Shown: positions 7,723 through 19,000, counted from the first letter of the stretch. The stretch is DNA of 50,582 nt from Acidobacteriota bacterium (GCA_021323895.1 JAJPKD010000125.1:1-50582); one strand, 5' to 3'. Notes: generated by a model not told the origin, from the letters alone. Translations and numbers: made by a program.

Positions 7723-8595
7723 TTACGCGCTCAGGGCTTGCTGCATCGCCGCTCCAATATCCGCAGGCGAGTTCACCACATGAATTCCGGCGTCCGAGAG
7801 TGCTTTCATTTTTTCTGCGGCGGTTCCTTTTCCACCCGCGATGATTGCGCCCGCGTGACCCATGCGACGTCCAGGCGGCGCCGTCTGGCCGGCGATGAAT
7901 GCGACAATCGGTTTGGTGACATTCTCCTTCGCGAACGCCGCGGCTTCCTCTTCCGCTGTGCCGCCGATCTCACCAATCATCACGATGCCTTCGGTTTCAT
8001 CGTCATCTTGAAAAAGTCTAAGCGCATCAACGTGCGTCGTGCCCACGATCGGATCACCACCAATGCCACCGGCTGACGATTGACCGAGGCCTAGCGACGT
8101 AAGTTGGCCCACCGCTTCGTAGGTCAAGGTTCCCGAACGCGAGACGACCCCGACTCGTCCTTCTTTGTGAATATGGCCGGGCATGATTCCAATCTTGCAC
8201 CGGCCGGGACTGATGATTCCGGGACAGTTCGGACCAATCAGACGCGTCTGCTTGTCGCGCAGATATTCTTTCACCTTCACCATGTCGAGCGCGGGAATGC
8301 CTTCAGTAATGCACACGACAACCGGAATGCCTGCGTCGGCCGCTTCCATGATCGCGTCACCGGCAAACGCCGGCGGCACATAAATCACCGAGGCGTTCGC
8401 GCCGGCTTCTTTGACAGCATCAGCGACGGTATTGAAAACGGGAATGCCTTCGTGCGTAGTGCCGCCTTTGCCGGGCGTGACGCCGCCCACGACATTCGTT
8501 CCGTACTCAACCATCTGTTTGGTATGGAAAGTTCCTTCTTTGCCGGTCAAACCTTGCACGACCAGGCGTGTGTTCTTATCGACGAGTATGCTCAT
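7723..8595 (-). CDS. sucD: Succinate-CoA ligase, alpha subunit
   Basis: A 290-residue protein of normal length. The N-terminal CoA-binding Rossmann part begins [17 protein letters not shown]. The phospho-His loop GRRMGHAG carries His 247, and the SRSGTLTYE segment is typical of the family. With SucC it makes succinate from succinyl-CoA in the citric acid cycle and phosphorylates ADP or GDP. Unusually, the partner gene sucC lies about 15 kb away on the same strand (23702-24862). The leader has a weak GGTAGAGA and a small palindrome CTACCGCctGCGGTAG at 8602-8617. Confidence 0.95.
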   Translation of the reverse strand: MSILVDKNTRLVVQGLTGKEGTFHTKQMVEYGTNVVGGVTPGKGGTTHEGIPVFNTVADAVKEAGANASVIYVPPAFAGDAIMEAADAGIPVVVCITEGIPALDMVKVKEYLRDKQTRLIGPNCPGIISPGRCKIGIMPGHIHKEGRVGVVSRSGTLTYEAVGQLTSLGLGQSSAGGIGGDPIVGTTHVDALRLFQDDDETEGIVMIGEIGGTAEEEAAAFAKENVTKPIVAFIAGQTAPPGRRMGHAGAIIAGGKGTAAEKMKALSDAGIHVVNSPADIGAAMQQALSA

Positions 8596-8651
8596 GAGTC
8601 TCTACCGCCTGCGGTAGCGGGCGGGTAATCAATCAGATATTTAGATGTCAG

Positions 8652-8692
8652 CAAATGTAAAACGACGCCGCAGTATAGCAACGGCGTCGTTT
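8652..8692 (-). terminator. Rho-independent-type terminator after the 8730-9677 gene
   Basis: On the minus strand an 11-base perfect stem (AAACGACGCCG at 8660-8670 pairing with 8682-8692, 11-base loop) is followed by TTTTACATTT. It sits 38 bases past the stop of the gene that starts at 9677 and ahead of sucD. Confidence 0.7.
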
Positions 8693-8729
8693 AAGGCAAA
8701 ACTGGACGGCAGAACTTTTGCGGCAACTC

Positions 8730-9677
8730 TCAACCGCGTGTTCCGCGTTCGCGCAAACTGTGATCGGGAAGATTGTGCAGCTTGATTCCCTTGCCGGCGG
8801 GACCTTCTTCGTCACGTCGCGCGGCGATCCAGTCCCATCCACCCTTTCCTTTCAATAGAACGATCCCTTCGCCGCCCTTATCGACTCCGCCCATCTCTTC
8901 CGCCGTTGCGTTGCGCCACGAGCCTCGGACTATGCCCGACCCGGTGTCCCAAACGTATGTGCCGTTCGCGCTGATGGTCAACGCGCCGCCGCTCTTTGCA
9001 TACATCGGATTTCCGGGCGCGCCGACTTTCGAAAACAACCACTTGCCAAACAACTCATTTCGCTTCGCGGGCGCACCAAAGTTTTCATTGAGCGCCGCAG
9101 TGACATTCGAGAGCGCGCCGAACTTACCTAACTGGTTAACAAAGTCGCCAATCGAGACATAATGAAAGTTCACACCTCGCTTGAGAATGTCTTCGCGAAG
9201 CTGTTGCAGCACTTGTTCGCGTTTAGGATTCATGAACGGGTCGCCGTCGCCAAGCCGCTGTTTGAGAAATGAAAGGATGTCCTGTTGAGACATCGCCGGG
9301 CCGCCGGGAGCGTTCGCTGGTCCATTGTCGTTTGGTTCATCGAGCGGCTTTGCTTCGTCAGCACGATCGGGTTTGGCGCGATTATCATTTCTTGGAGGCT
9401 CCTCGGGCACGGTTCTGGCGGGTCGAACATCGGCTAATGCATAGGCGCGCTCAAAGCCTTCCGGATAAAACTGGCTGGGCTTCTCGCGAACCAGCACCTG
9501 TTTGCCGCCCGGCAGTTCTTTGACGCAGGTGCCGACTTCCCACTTCTCAGGCCAGCTTTGCGCTCGGTATTCGACCGGTTCACCGGGCTTGCATTGAGCA
9601 ACAGCGACGACTGCGGTCAGCAGCACCCATAGGGCAACCACGATCGAAACTTGGATCGAGACAAGAAGTTTCCTCAT
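8730..9677 (-). CDS. Exported protein of unknown function
   Basis: A 315-residue protein with a clear signal peptide (MRKLLVS start, hydrophobic core, cleavage near AVAQ at about 25-28). The middle is charged and Pro-rich (about 85-140). The C-terminal part (from about 195) is rich in Gly and aromatic residues and may form a small beta-barrel; I do not recognise the family. The ATG at 9675-9677 is preceded by GGAGA; a longer frame to 9749 has no such site and overlaps the previous gene. It lies 68 bases after the giant FG-GAP gene on the same strand and may share its transcript. Confidence 0.65.
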   Translation of the reverse strand: MRKLLVSIQVSIVVALWVLLTAVVAVAQCKPGEPVEYRAQSWPEKWEVGTCVKELPGGKQVLVREKPSQFYPEGFERAYALADVRPARTVPEEPPRNDNRAKPDRADEAKPLDEPNDNGPANAPGGPAMSQQDILSFLKQRLGDGDPFMNPKREQVLQQLREDILKRGVNFHYVSIGDFVNQLGKFGALSNVTAALNENFGAPAKRNELFGKWLFSKVGAPGNPMYAKSGGALTISANGTYVWDTGSGIVRGSWRNATAEEMGGVDKGGEGIVLLKGKGGWDWIAARRDEEGPAGKGIKLHNLPDHSLRERGTRG

Positions 9678-9745
9678 GGCAACTGATTCTCCTTCAGCGA
9701 CGAATTGTTGAGTATCCACTGTGAACGGATGACGCAAGTTAGTCA

Positions 9746-12700
9746 TCACGGCCCAAACCTCTGCCGATATTCGATTGACGAGATGAATGCTTTAACCATC
9801 TCGGCGCGACGAAAGTCTCCATTGAATGAGTTCAACTTGGTCAGCCAGAAGTTGAATCCATCGAGACCATAGTCCGGCGCGTCATACGCGTTGCGCCGCA
9901 GGTAACCAAAGTATTCGCTCAAGACAAACGCGCGATTGAATTCGCGTCGATTGAGCGCATCCGATTCAGCCACGCGCCGCAGAACACGCGCGCGGGCGCC
10001 CGTGGGATTGTTGAATTCGTTGATAGCCGCGATGCGCTCGCTTGAGGTGGGCGTCAGGCCCGCATGGGCATACAACGCGTCAACATAAGCCGCCGGCAAT
10101 ATGGTCTCTGGATACAAGTCCAGGAACTCTTGCCGATTAACAAAGTCCTCGGTAAACGCAATCTTGTTCGCCTCGAGTTTCTGCTCCCACAGCGGCTGCA
10201 GCACGACTACGCCGTTGCCCACCGCCTGCTGGTCCTGCGTGAACTCAGTGAAGCCAGGCAAACCATTTGGCCGGTCCAGCGCGGCATTGTAGATTCGGTA
10301 TACAAAGTAGCCGGTGTTCTGGAATTCAATCGACAGGAAGAATGAAGCGCTGGTATCGATGCGTTTCACTTCGCGGCATTGAACGTTCGCGCCACACGAT
10401 TCGATGTTGTTCGTCCAGAAATCCCAACCAGCTTGATCGGGTTCGCGCCCGAGCAGATCGCGATATTGTTGGCGCACGAAGTTGCGCGAATCATCGATCT
10501 CGTTAGTTGGCTGTCCAATCGAGCTGTCAGCCAGCAGGAACGGGCTCAGTGAAGGGGTGCTCGCGCAAATCGTGCGCGTGCCGAAGTCGTGGCTGATCGT
10601 TCGATCAACCATCACGTTGTTCTCGCGATGCAGGACCTTCAGCGCGAAGAACTGCGCTGACGTTTGTCCCGACACCGGCGGCACATTGAAGCACACCGTA
10701 ATCGGAGCCGTGTAAGCCGCGGTCGTCGTGATATCGAAAGCGAGACTTGCTCCGCTGATCGAGAACCCACCCGGCAGACTGCCGGTCGAACTCGGATTGA
10801 TTGGCGTCACCGTCGTCGTACCGCCAGTGGTGATGCCGCTGAAGGTCAGGTTCACGCTGCCTTGTTGGACGGGGACATTGCTGCCGGCCGGAGTAGTAGC
10901 GGGCGGCAAGTTGTCCATCAACACACTAATGGTGCCGTTGTTGTTGGCTTGATCATTTGATCCGGCAATGATGTCCAGTACGCCGTTGCGATTAAGATCG
11001 GCGAGGATGATCTGATTGGGGTCTTGCGTCATCGCCAGGAAGAAATTAACGGGCGTAGTAAACGTACCGTCACCATATCCGAGGAGCACATTGATACTGC
11101 GGTTCCCGGCAACGGCCATGTCCGCGCGGCCATCTCCGTTTAGGTCACCGATCGCTACTTGGCGAGGAGAAGATACAGAGTTGTTGAGCGGAGCCTTGAG
11201 GGTACCGTCACCCTTGTTGAGAAGAACCGAAATGCTTTGATTGCGACTGATGATAAGGTCTGCTTTTCCGTCGCCGTTCACGTCTCCGGAAACCACAAAG
11301 TTCCCGTCTGCCCCCACCGTATAGTTCACGGCCGGCAGGAAAGTGCCGTCACCTTTGCCGAACATCACACCCACGGAATTTCCCAACACGCCGGCGATTA
11401 CGGATGCGTCGAGTTTCCCATCACCGTTGTAATCGGCAAGGGCAAGGCTCTGATATCCGAAACTGGACGTCTGTCTCATTGCAGAGAAATCTCCCGCACC
11501 GTTTCCGATGTAAACCTGAATGAAGTTCTGTGAGGCGTTGTTGTTGATTGCCGTAATGACCACATCTAACTTGCCGTCACCGTTCACATCGCCAACCTTC
11601 AAGTCCTGAGGGAAGAGTCCCGTTCCTACGTTTCGGCTGGAACCGAAACCGAAGGTAACCGAGTTTCTGAGCCGGACAGTCAATGAGCCGACTGAAGTGT
11701 TGCCCCTCACCAGATCGGGACGGCCGTCGCCGTTGAAGTCGCCAACACCCAAGACACTTCCGTCTTCCGGATTAGGAACGGCTCCCAACTCCAGAAATCC
11801 TCCAAGGCCATTGAAGTACTGCACTTGTCCTCGGAAAGTGACATCGAGATTTCCATCGCCGTTGAAATCGGCTGCACCTAGTCCGCCGATTGCGTCTCCC
11901 ACAGCGAAGGATGCGAGCGGCTTGAACGTCACCGGCGACGGCGTTGCACGCAGCGACGGAGTTGGAGTCGGCGTTGGCGTCGGAGGTGGGGTCGGCGTGG
12001 GTGTCGGAGTCGGCGTTGGTGTTGGTGTCGCGTTCGACACGTCGAACCCTTGGTCCACCGGCGTCGCCGCGTTGTAGTTGGCGTCTCCTGACTGACTAGC
12101 GCGGACGACGACATGACCAGCGCCCGTCAAAGTCACCGTGTTGCCGCTAATCGTCGCGGGACCTGACTGAATGCCGAACGTGACCGTCAGCAGCGACGAC
12201 GCGGTGGCGCTAACGGGGAATGGCGGCGCGCCCAAGGTCTTGTTTTGCAAGACTCCGAAATTAATCGTCTGGTTGGCCTTCGCGATGTTAAAGCTGCGAG
12301 CAACATCACTCGCAGCGTTGTAGTTTTGGTTCCCGGCCTGCGACGCAGTCACCGTACAGGATCCGGCTCCAGTGATATGAACCGTGTTGCCGCTCAAGGT
12401 GCAGTTACCGGTAGCGGCAAAGCTTACGCTCAAGTTTGAATCAGCCGCCGCGCTAACCGGGAAATCGGCATCGCCGAATGTCTTGTCTGTGAGTGTGCCA
12501 AACGTGATGAGCTGGTTGGCCTTCGCAATATTGAAAGAGCGCGCGACGTTCGTGGCCGCATTGTAATTTGAATCGCCGGCTTGCGAAGCCGTGATGGTGC
12601 AGGCACCCGCGCCCGTCAGATGAACGACGTTGCTGCTCACTGTGCAATTGCCCGTCGCGCCAAAGCTCACATTCAACCCAGACGAAGCCGTGGCGCTGAC

Positions 12701-14740
12701 ATTGAAATCAGCTTCGCCAAACGTCTTGTCAGCCAAAGTTCCAAACGTGATCGTTTGATTGGCTTTGGCGATGCTGAAGGTTTGCGGGACGTCGGTCGCG
12801 GCGTTGTAGTTTGAATTGCCTGCTTGCGAAGCTGTGATGGTGCACGAACCGGCGCCGGTCAGGTGAACCGTGTTGCCACTGACAGTGCAATTGCCGCTCG
12901 CGCCAAAGCTTACGCTCAATCCGGAAGACGCAGTGGCGCTGACGTTGAAGTCGGCATTGCCGAAGGTCTTGCCAGCCAACGCTCCGAACGTGATTGACTG
13001 GTTCGCCTTGAGGACGTTAAGCGAAACGTTCTTCGAATTTGAGTTGAAGTGCGCCGTGTCGCTCGGCACGAAGTCCACGTGCAGATTCTGATTTGCACCG
13101 GCGTTGAGTTGCGTTCCTGACGGTGGCATATAGGTGAAAGTGCCGGCGACACTGGAACTATCATTCGGATTGATGGCCGTCGCATTAAGTTGCGTGGCGC
13201 TCAGCGCGGCGCCAAAAGTGATGTCGGCGGGATTGTTCCAAACAATCGTCGGCGTCACTTTTGCGTTAATAGTCAAAGTTCCATTCGCACTGCCTTGATA
13301 GTTCGCTTCGTTAATGACTGCCGAGACATCGTACGAGCCGACCGCGGTTGGTGACGTGACTGGCGAACCGCTCTGGCTGTAGGTGATCACGACGTTGAGT
13401 CCCGAGGGGTTCGTCGTCGCAGCCGCGAACTTCGGATTGCCGTCGAAAGTGTAGGTGAGGTTGCTCAGCGTGACGGTGGCTGACTGTTTCGCAATATTGA
13501 ATGAGCGTGCCACATCCGGCGCGGCATCGTAGTTTCCATTTCCGGCTTGAGACGCGGTGATTGTGCAGGAGCCGGCGCGGGTGATGTGCACCGTCTGACT
13601 CGCGATCGTGCAATTCCCGGCGGCGGCAAAAGCGACCGTCAGGGTTGAACTAGCGCTCGCACTCACACCGAAATCTGCATCGCCAAATGTTTTGTCGGTA
13701 AGTGGATTGAACGTAATTGTCTGCGACGCCTTTTGGGCTGTCACCGATTCAGTCACCTGAGTCGCGGCGTTGTAATTGTTGTCGCCGGCCTGATCGTATT
13801 TCACCGTGCAAGTTCCGGTGCCTGCGGTTATCTGGAAATTAGCAGCGGTGTTCGAGCAAGCGCCCGAACTGCTGTAAGCAACGGTCAAACCCGAACTGGC
13901 CGTAGCCGCAACGGTAAAACCAGCGTTGAAGGCTTTCGCGGATGGGGCATGGCTGGTAATCGAAATCGACTGGTTCGCTTTATTAACAGTCAGCGTTCCC
14001 GTTCCGCTGCTGCCGGCGTAATTTGCGTCTCCTGCAAAGGTCGCGCTTACGGCGCTTGCAAAAGTTCCGGCGTTGATGCTTGAGAGACTGACGTTCGCTA
14101 GTGAGGCCACTCCGTTCGAATCCGTAGTCGTGTTGCCGACGGCGTTTCCATTCAGCGTGAAACTGATCGTCGCGCCGCTAATCGGCGTGCTGTTGGAAGT
14201 GAGCGTCGCGGTTAACGTCGCGGTGCTTCCGTAAGTACCGCTGCCGGAAACTGAAGAGATGGTGGTGGCGGGCGCCCCTGTACACTCGCCTAAACGGATC
14301 GACACGTCGTTTGAGTTGTAATTGGCAATGGCGAGGTCTTGTTTTCCATCGTTATTGAAATCTCCCACCGCCGGTGAAATCGGGTACAGGTTGCCGGTAG
14401 TAGGCGTTGTCGTGGTGAACCCTCCAGTGCCGTTTCCTAAATTGATCGTAATGTCTGCGTAGTAGCCGTTGGCAATGGCCAGGTCCTGGTTGCCGTCGTG
14501 ATTGAAATCCCCAATCGCCAGTGAATTAGTGTACGTGTCACCGCTGGCGTTCGCTCCCGGCGTGAAGCCGACACTGCCATTCCCTAAACGGGTTACCGCG
14601 CACAAGCAGGCACCGCTGGTCACCGCGAAGTCCTGGTTGCCATCGTTATTGAAGTCTCCGATCGCCATGTACGCGGGGGTGAGGAAATCGGCAAGATAAA
14701 CATCAGTCGCGGCCGTGAATCCGCCAGTACCATTTCCCAA
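9746..14740 (-). CDS. C-terminal part of interrupted giant exported protein: FG-GAP, MBG, FG-GAP, DUF4214
   Basis: An open frame of 1664 codons in the same frame as the fragment at 14759-15838, separated only by a TAA. It opens with a rare TTG inside an FG-GAP repeat, so it is not a natural start. In this numbering: FG-GAP/VCBS repeats 1-155, an Ig-like module about 158-253, MBG-type repeats of about 82 residues at 337-417, 578-660, 660-740, 740-821 and 821-902, a Thr-Pro linker 904-930, a second FG-GAP block about 935-1275, and a C-terminal DUF4214 region from about 1415. FG-GAP repeats (DFNGDGK) form calcium-binding beta propellers. Likely a surface adhesin or matrix protein. Expression of this part needs readthrough or an internal start. 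Confidence 0.75.
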   Translation of the reverse strand: MGNGTGGFTAATDVYLADFLTPAYMAIGDFNNDGNQDFAVTSGACLCAVTRLGNGSVGFTPGANASGDTYTNSLAIGDFNHDGNQDLAIANGYYADITINLGNGTGGFTTTTPTTGNLYPISPAVGDFNNDGKQDLAIANYNSNDVSIRLGECTGAPATTISSVSGSGTYGSTATLTATLTSNSTPISGATISFTLNGNAVGNTTTDSNGVASLANVSLSSINAGTFASAVSATFAGDANYAGSSGTGTLTVNKANQSISITSHAPSAKAFNAGFTVAATASSGLTVAYSSSGACSNTAANFQITAGTGTCTVKYDQAGDNNYNAATQVTESVTAQKASQTITFNPLTDKTFGDADFGVSASASSTLTVAFAAAGNCTIASQTVHITRAGSCTITASQAGNGNYDAAPDVARSFNIAKQSATVTLSNLTYTFDGNPKFAAATTNPSGLNVVITYSQSGSPVTSPTAVGSYDVSAVINEANYQGSANGTLTINAKVTPTIVWNNPADITFGAALSATQLNATAINPNDSSSVAGTFTYMPPSGTQLNAGANQNLHVDFVPSDTAHFNSNSKNVSLNVLKANQSITFGALAGKTFGNADFNVSATASSGLSVSFGASGNCTVSGNTVHLTGAGSCTITASQAGNSNYNAATDVPQTFSIAKANQTITFGTLADKTFGEADFNVSATASSGLNVSFGATGNCTVSSNVVHLTGAGACTITASQAGDSNYNAATNVARSFNIAKANQLITFGTLTDKTFGDADFPVSAAADSNLSVSFAATGNCTLSGNTVHITGAGSCTVTASQAGNQNYNAASDVARSFNIAKANQTINFGVLQNKTLGAPPFPVSATASSLLTVTFGIQSGPATISGNTVTLTGAGHVVVRASQSGDANYNAATPVDQGFDVSNATPTPTPTPTPTPTPPPTPTPTPTPSLRATPSPVTFKPLASFAVGDAIGGLGAADFNGDGNLDVTFRGQVQYFNGLGGFLELGAVPNPEDGSVLGVGDFNGDGRPDLVRGNTSVGSLTVRLRNSVTFGFGSSRNVGTGLFPQDLKVGDVNGDGKLDVVITAINNNASQNFIQVYIGNGAGDFSAMRQTSSFGYQSLALADYNGDGKLDASVIAGVLGNSVGVMFGKGDGTFLPAVNYTVGADGNFVVSGDVNGDGKADLIISRNQSISVLLNKGDGTLKAPLNNSVSSPRQVAIGDLNGDGRADMAVAGNRSINVLLGYGDGTFTTPVNFFLAMTQDPNQIILADLNRNGVLDIIAGSNDQANNNGTISVLMDNLPPATTPAGSNVPVQQGSVNLTFSGITTGGTTTVTPINPSSTGSLPGGFSISGASLAFDITTTAAYTAPITVCFNVPPVSGQTSAQFFALKVLHRENNVMVDRTISHDFGTRTICASTPSLSPFLLADSSIGQPTNEIDDSRNFVRQQYRDLLGREPDQAGWDFWTNNIESCGANVQCREVKRIDTSASFFLSIEFQNTGYFVYRIYNAALDRPNGLPGFTEFTQDQQAVGNGVVVLQPLWEQKLEANKIAFTEDFVNRQEFLDLYPETILPAAYVDALYAHAGLTPTSSERIAAINEFNNPTGARARVLRRVAESDALNRREFNRAFVLSEYFGYLRRNAYDAPDYGLDGFNFWLTKLNSFNGDFRRAEMVKAFISSIEYRQRFGP
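12037..13009 (-). repeat. Four tandem MBG repeats (about 245 bp each)
   Basis: Four adjacent coding repeats, each starting near KANQ.I.FG and ending near FNIA, encode residues 578-902 of the C-terminal fragment. A fifth, separated copy is at about 13490-13732. The protein repeats are very similar, while the DNA differs at many third positions, so they are old duplications held by selection. Confidence 0.7.
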
Positions 14741-14758
14741 ACGGATCGAGACGTTCCA

Positions 14759-15838
14759 TTAGACGCCGTTGGCCACTGCGATGTCCTGCTTCCCATCATT
14801 GTTGAAATCTCCAATCGCCAGTGATTTCGGGCGAGTGCCGACGCTCACATCGGCGGCATTGGTGAAGCCGCCGCTGCCATTTCCCAAACGGATCGAAGCG
14901 TTTGCGCTGCCATCGTTGGCCACGGCAAAGTCCTGCTTGCCATCGTTATTGAAATCTCCAACCGCGAGTGAAATAGGATTATTGCCAACGCTGACATCGG
15001 TGAGAACATTGGTGAAAATACCATTACCATTTCCTAGAGCGATTGAAACTGTTGCGACGTCATTGTTGGCGACCGCGATATCCTGTTTCCCGTCGTTATT
15101 GAAATCCGCAACCGCCACCGACTGGGGACCACTGCCAACGCTGACATCCGCAGCGCTGCTGAAAGCGCCACTGCCATCGCCTAAACGGATGGAAACATTA
15201 GCTGAATAGTAGTTGGCGACCGCCAAGTCCTGCTTGCCATCGTTGTTGAAATCGCCAACAGCTACTGAATAAGGATGATTGCCGGCGCTGACATCCGCAC
15301 CATTCGTGAATCCGGATGTGAGACAGGCCGTCCCCTGCTGCACGGTTAGCGTGAACGTCTTGGTGGCAGTCCCTCCGCCCCCGAAAGCCGTCACGGTTAC
15401 CGTGTAGCTGCCCGCCGGATGCGCGTCGGTCACACGCACGACTCCCGTCGATGTGTTGGCGACCAACGTGCCCTTGAATTTTGTGGAGGTTGAGACGTTG
15501 ATGCTCGTCGCAGCCTCGGGCGTCGCGCTCGGCGTTACGGTTAGGTTGCCGCTCAACGCCACTGACGTATTCGAATAATTGCCGAGTGCCGGCGTGGGCG
15601 TCGGGCTTGCCGCGGTCGGGGGTTGCTCTGAGAACGAATCGAGAACACGCGACGTCGCCGCAGCACCCCGATTACCTGATGGCGTGCTGCTGAAAGAGCT
15701 AAAGGCATGTGTCTTTTGCGCGAGCCACATCACCGGCAGCGCTGCTAATAAAGCCAGGGCCAGTACCAGAACCCGTCCGTTTCCGGATTTGATCAGTGTC
15801 TGAATTCCTACGCGCGATTGACGAATGAATCGTGGCAT
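14759..15838 (-). CDS. N-terminal part of interrupted giant exported FG-GAP protein
   Basis: A 359-residue product ending at a TAA (14759-14761). It has a membrane/signal segment at about 23-44 (VLVLALALLAALPV), a short Ig-like section at about 85-160, then FG-GAP/VCBS repeats with repeated AVGDFNNDGKQD units. The ATG at 15836-15838 follows GGGGGA. The stop falls inside a repeat exactly where the other copies have a residue: copies read AVANYYSANVSIRLG, and here AVANGV-stop-WNVSIRLG. The reading frame continues unchanged into 9746-14740. Either a nonsense mutation, a sequence error, or readthrough of a roughly 2030-residue protein. Confidence 0.8.
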   Translation of the reverse strand: MPRFIRQSRVGIQTLIKSGNGRVLVLALALLAALPVMWLAQKTHAFSSFSSTPSGNRGAAATSRVLDSFSEQPPTAASPTPTPALGNYSNTSVALSGNLTVTPSATPEAATSINVSTSTKFKGTLVANTSTGVVRVTDAHPAGSYTVTVTAFGGGGTATKTFTLTVQQGTACLTSGFTNGADVSAGNHPYSVAVGDFNNDGKQDLAVANYYSANVSIRLGDGSGAFSSAADVSVGSGPQSVAVADFNNDGKQDIAVANNDVATVSIALGNGNGIFTNVLTDVSVGNNPISLAVGDFNNDGKQDFAVANDGSANASIRLGNGSGGFTNAADVSVGTRPKSLAIGDFNNDGKQDIAVANGV

Positions 15839-16009
15839 GTCGTCTCCCCCTGCAATCAAGAGCTTCGTGCGGAAACCAAATAAGAACGCGCAGCGCCGGT
15901 AGGTCTGGCCTCACGTCAATTACGGCTACATGGAAGTAAGGACACGTGCGGCGGAAGAATGTTTAGTTGACGGGTGCGAAAAATTTGCGGGTGGGTAATT
16001 GGTGTTGCC

Positions 16010-19000
16010 TTAGCGAGGCATTTGCAGCGATTCCGGATCGCCGATGACTACGAAACCGGCCCAATAAAATGGGTGACGAAACGGACCGCGACGAAGTTGG
16101 TTAAGAGAAGCTTGCTGAAGGGCGCGGGCCTTGGACATCGGCGCGGCGCGCGACGAGTATTTCCCGAGAAGGTTGCGATGAAAATCGAGCATCAGATCGG
16201 CTGTACTCTTGGACGGAACTTTCCACTGACTCGCCACAGTTGTGGGCGTGCCCGCGACGAACAACGCCCAACTCAATCCGATCACACCTTCGCCCTGGCT
16301 AATCTGGCCACGGGCCGTCTCGCACGCTGACAGCACAACCAAATCGGCATGCAGATCGAGGTCCATGATTTCTCTGGCTTCGAGCAGGCCATCCTCTTTG
16401 CTCTGATTTCCAGGACTAGCCAACACGACGTGGGAGTACATCGGACTGCTATTGTCCAAAATGCCATGCGTCGCAAAGTGCAGAATTCGAAATTGCCCAG
16501 CCGCGCTTTTGACTCGTTCCTCTTTGGCTTCAGCACCAATGAGAACACTGCTGTTTTGGGAGCCGTAGAGCCTTCCAATTTGCGCGGCCTCGGCTTCCGC
16601 CTCAGGGAGCGGCGGCAAGGCGGCATTAGCGTTGGCGCGCGGCGACTGCTCGACACTTCCTCCGGAGATCGCCGGATTCGCGAACGCCAACAAGTTCGGG
16701 CTACCGACTTTCATTTGCGCGCCTGCGCGCTTCATTTCGATGAGCGCCGTCAAGGAAGGCGCGTACGAAATGGCCGCGTCTTCCAGCATGAAGTGATTAG
16801 GCGCGGATTGCAGCGCCTGAAACGGAAGGCCCCAAAGCATCGTGCTCGGCACAATGACTAATGACGTCTTGCCGACAAGCGAAGTACGCGCCGGCTTAAG
16901 AAGTAATTCGTACAACTCGCGCGCATCCTTCTCGATGGGATCGCGTTGCGCGATGGCACGTCGGAATTGTTCGGCGCGATTCGAGAGCTCCTCGGTTGGC
17001 GACGCAAGCATGTAAGCTTTCGTCTGCAGGGTCGTACCCACCCTTTCAATTACAAAAAGGATTTCTTTGTCACCCGCAGCGGCAAATTCAAGTAGCGCCG
17101 TTTGTTGATTCGGAACCAGAGTCAGCAGTCGCTGCTCCGTCAATGCCTGCTCCTCGCCACGAAACACTTTGAGTTCGGGATGCGCCGCGTAGAGACTCGC
17201 GTGGAACTCTTCCAAATCCAGACGCGCTTGCTGCAGATTGCGCCGCAGGTTCGTCAGTTGCGCCTGATCGGGAGCCGGTCGCAGGTTCTCAAGGGCGAGC
17301 TGCGCATTCAGAGAGGTCAACGCGGCTTCCAGTTTCTGCTCATTCTCTTGCTCTGCCGGCGTCATCGATTTAGAAATCGCGTTGCGCCCCCGGCTGAGCA
17401 CGTCGATCAAGACTCGCGCTTTGGCCCGCTCCGCAAAACGGAGAGCTTCCATCGGCTGGTTCGAGGCCACTGAAAGTTTGATCATCTCCTGATAAGGAAC
17501 GACTTTGTTTTCAAAGAACATTTGCCGCTCGCGCTCGCCGCCGCTGACGTGCTGTCGCAGGCCCTCGATTATGCGAATCGCTTCCTGGAAATCTTCGGCG
17601 GCCTTGGCGCGATCCCCTAGCGCGCCGTGTATCTGGCCCGACAGCAATCTCACCTGCCAATACAATTCGGGATTGCCAATTTGCGAGGCGATCGCGCTCG
17701 CCCGCGTGAGCATCTCCATCGCGCCGTCGTTCTGGCGCTGGTTCCTCAGGGCCCGCGCGCTATACAGAAGGGCTTCGGTCATGCCTCGACGATCGCCAAT
17801 CTCTTCGGCAACTTTGAGACTGCGGGTCAGATTCGTGAGCGCCAGGTCGAAGTCACCACGCGCCAGATGAATCGCACCAATCAGTGAAAGCGTGGTCGTG
17901 ATCGCGCTTTTTGTTTTGATGGCTTCCCGAATCTCCAGAGCTTTTTGCAGATGCTCCAGCGCTCGATCTTGGTCACCCATTAAGAAATAAACGCGGCCGA
18001 TGTTGTTGTGGTTGGTGGCGATGCCCGATCGATCGCCAAGCTCTTCGCGCAGCTTCAAGCTGCGGTTGTAGTAGTCAAGCGCCAGCGCGTAATTGCCTTG
18101 CCAGCGATAGACAACACCGATGAGGTTGTAAGCGGTGGCGATACCGACCTTGTCGTCGGTGTGCTCGATTATCGAAAGGCCTCGACTGAGATACGTGTGC
18201 GCATTCCGGTAATCACCCTGATCCATGTAGGCGGTACCAATATTTCGCAAATAGATCGACGCGCCCACAGGATCTTTGGCAGTGCGCGGATGATTCAGTG
18301 CCTGGTTGTAGTAATCGATGGCCTTAGAGTAGTCACCCAAGTTCCGATACGTCGCTCCCATGTTGTTATAGATAGTTAACAGGATATCGGGATCATTAAT
18401 TGCCTCGCGCAAAGCCAGCGCGCGCTGGTGATACGCGATGGCCTGCGAGTAATCTCCACGGGCGTCAAGCGCCACGCCCATGCTGGTCAGCGTCGTCGCC
18501 ATGCCTTCGCGATCGCCAAGTTGCTCTCGCAGCGCGAGACTGCGCGCATAGTATTCAAGCGCCACTTCATAATTACTCTGACGCCGATACGACACGCCGA
18601 TGTCATTAAGCACTTCCGCTACCGCTGCTTTGTCATCGAGCTTTTCGTAAATCGATAGCGCCCGCTGCCTGAGTTCGAGCGACTTCGCGTGTTGGCCCTG
18701 TTGTGAATAGACTCGACCCATCGCGTTGAGGACCGCGGCCGTCGATCCTTCATCGTGAAGCTGCTCGCTGACTCTTTCCGCAAGATCGTACGCCGTGAGT
18801 GCTTTCGTGTACTCCGCTCGAGTCGAACTCTCATCACCGAACCGCATTAATTCTGCACTCAGATCGTGGGTCACAAGATCTTTCTGAGACGAAAGCAGCA
18901 CGGCCCGTTCGTCCACCGTCTTCGCACTAACTAAATCACTCGCGAGTTTTCTTACCGATGGATTGTCTGTGGGTTTCGTTTCAATCTGCGCCGCGAGCGG

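Noticed and set aside
14620-14740. An independent gene starting at the TTG at 14738-14740
   Set aside because: The TTG lies in the middle of an FG-GAP repeat with no ribosome site, and the frame is continuous with the upstream fragment.
15839-16009. A promoter for the giant FG-GAP gene
   Set aside because: A TTGACG-like box is present on the minus strand, but no -10 lies at an acceptable distance; transcription from upstream is as likely.
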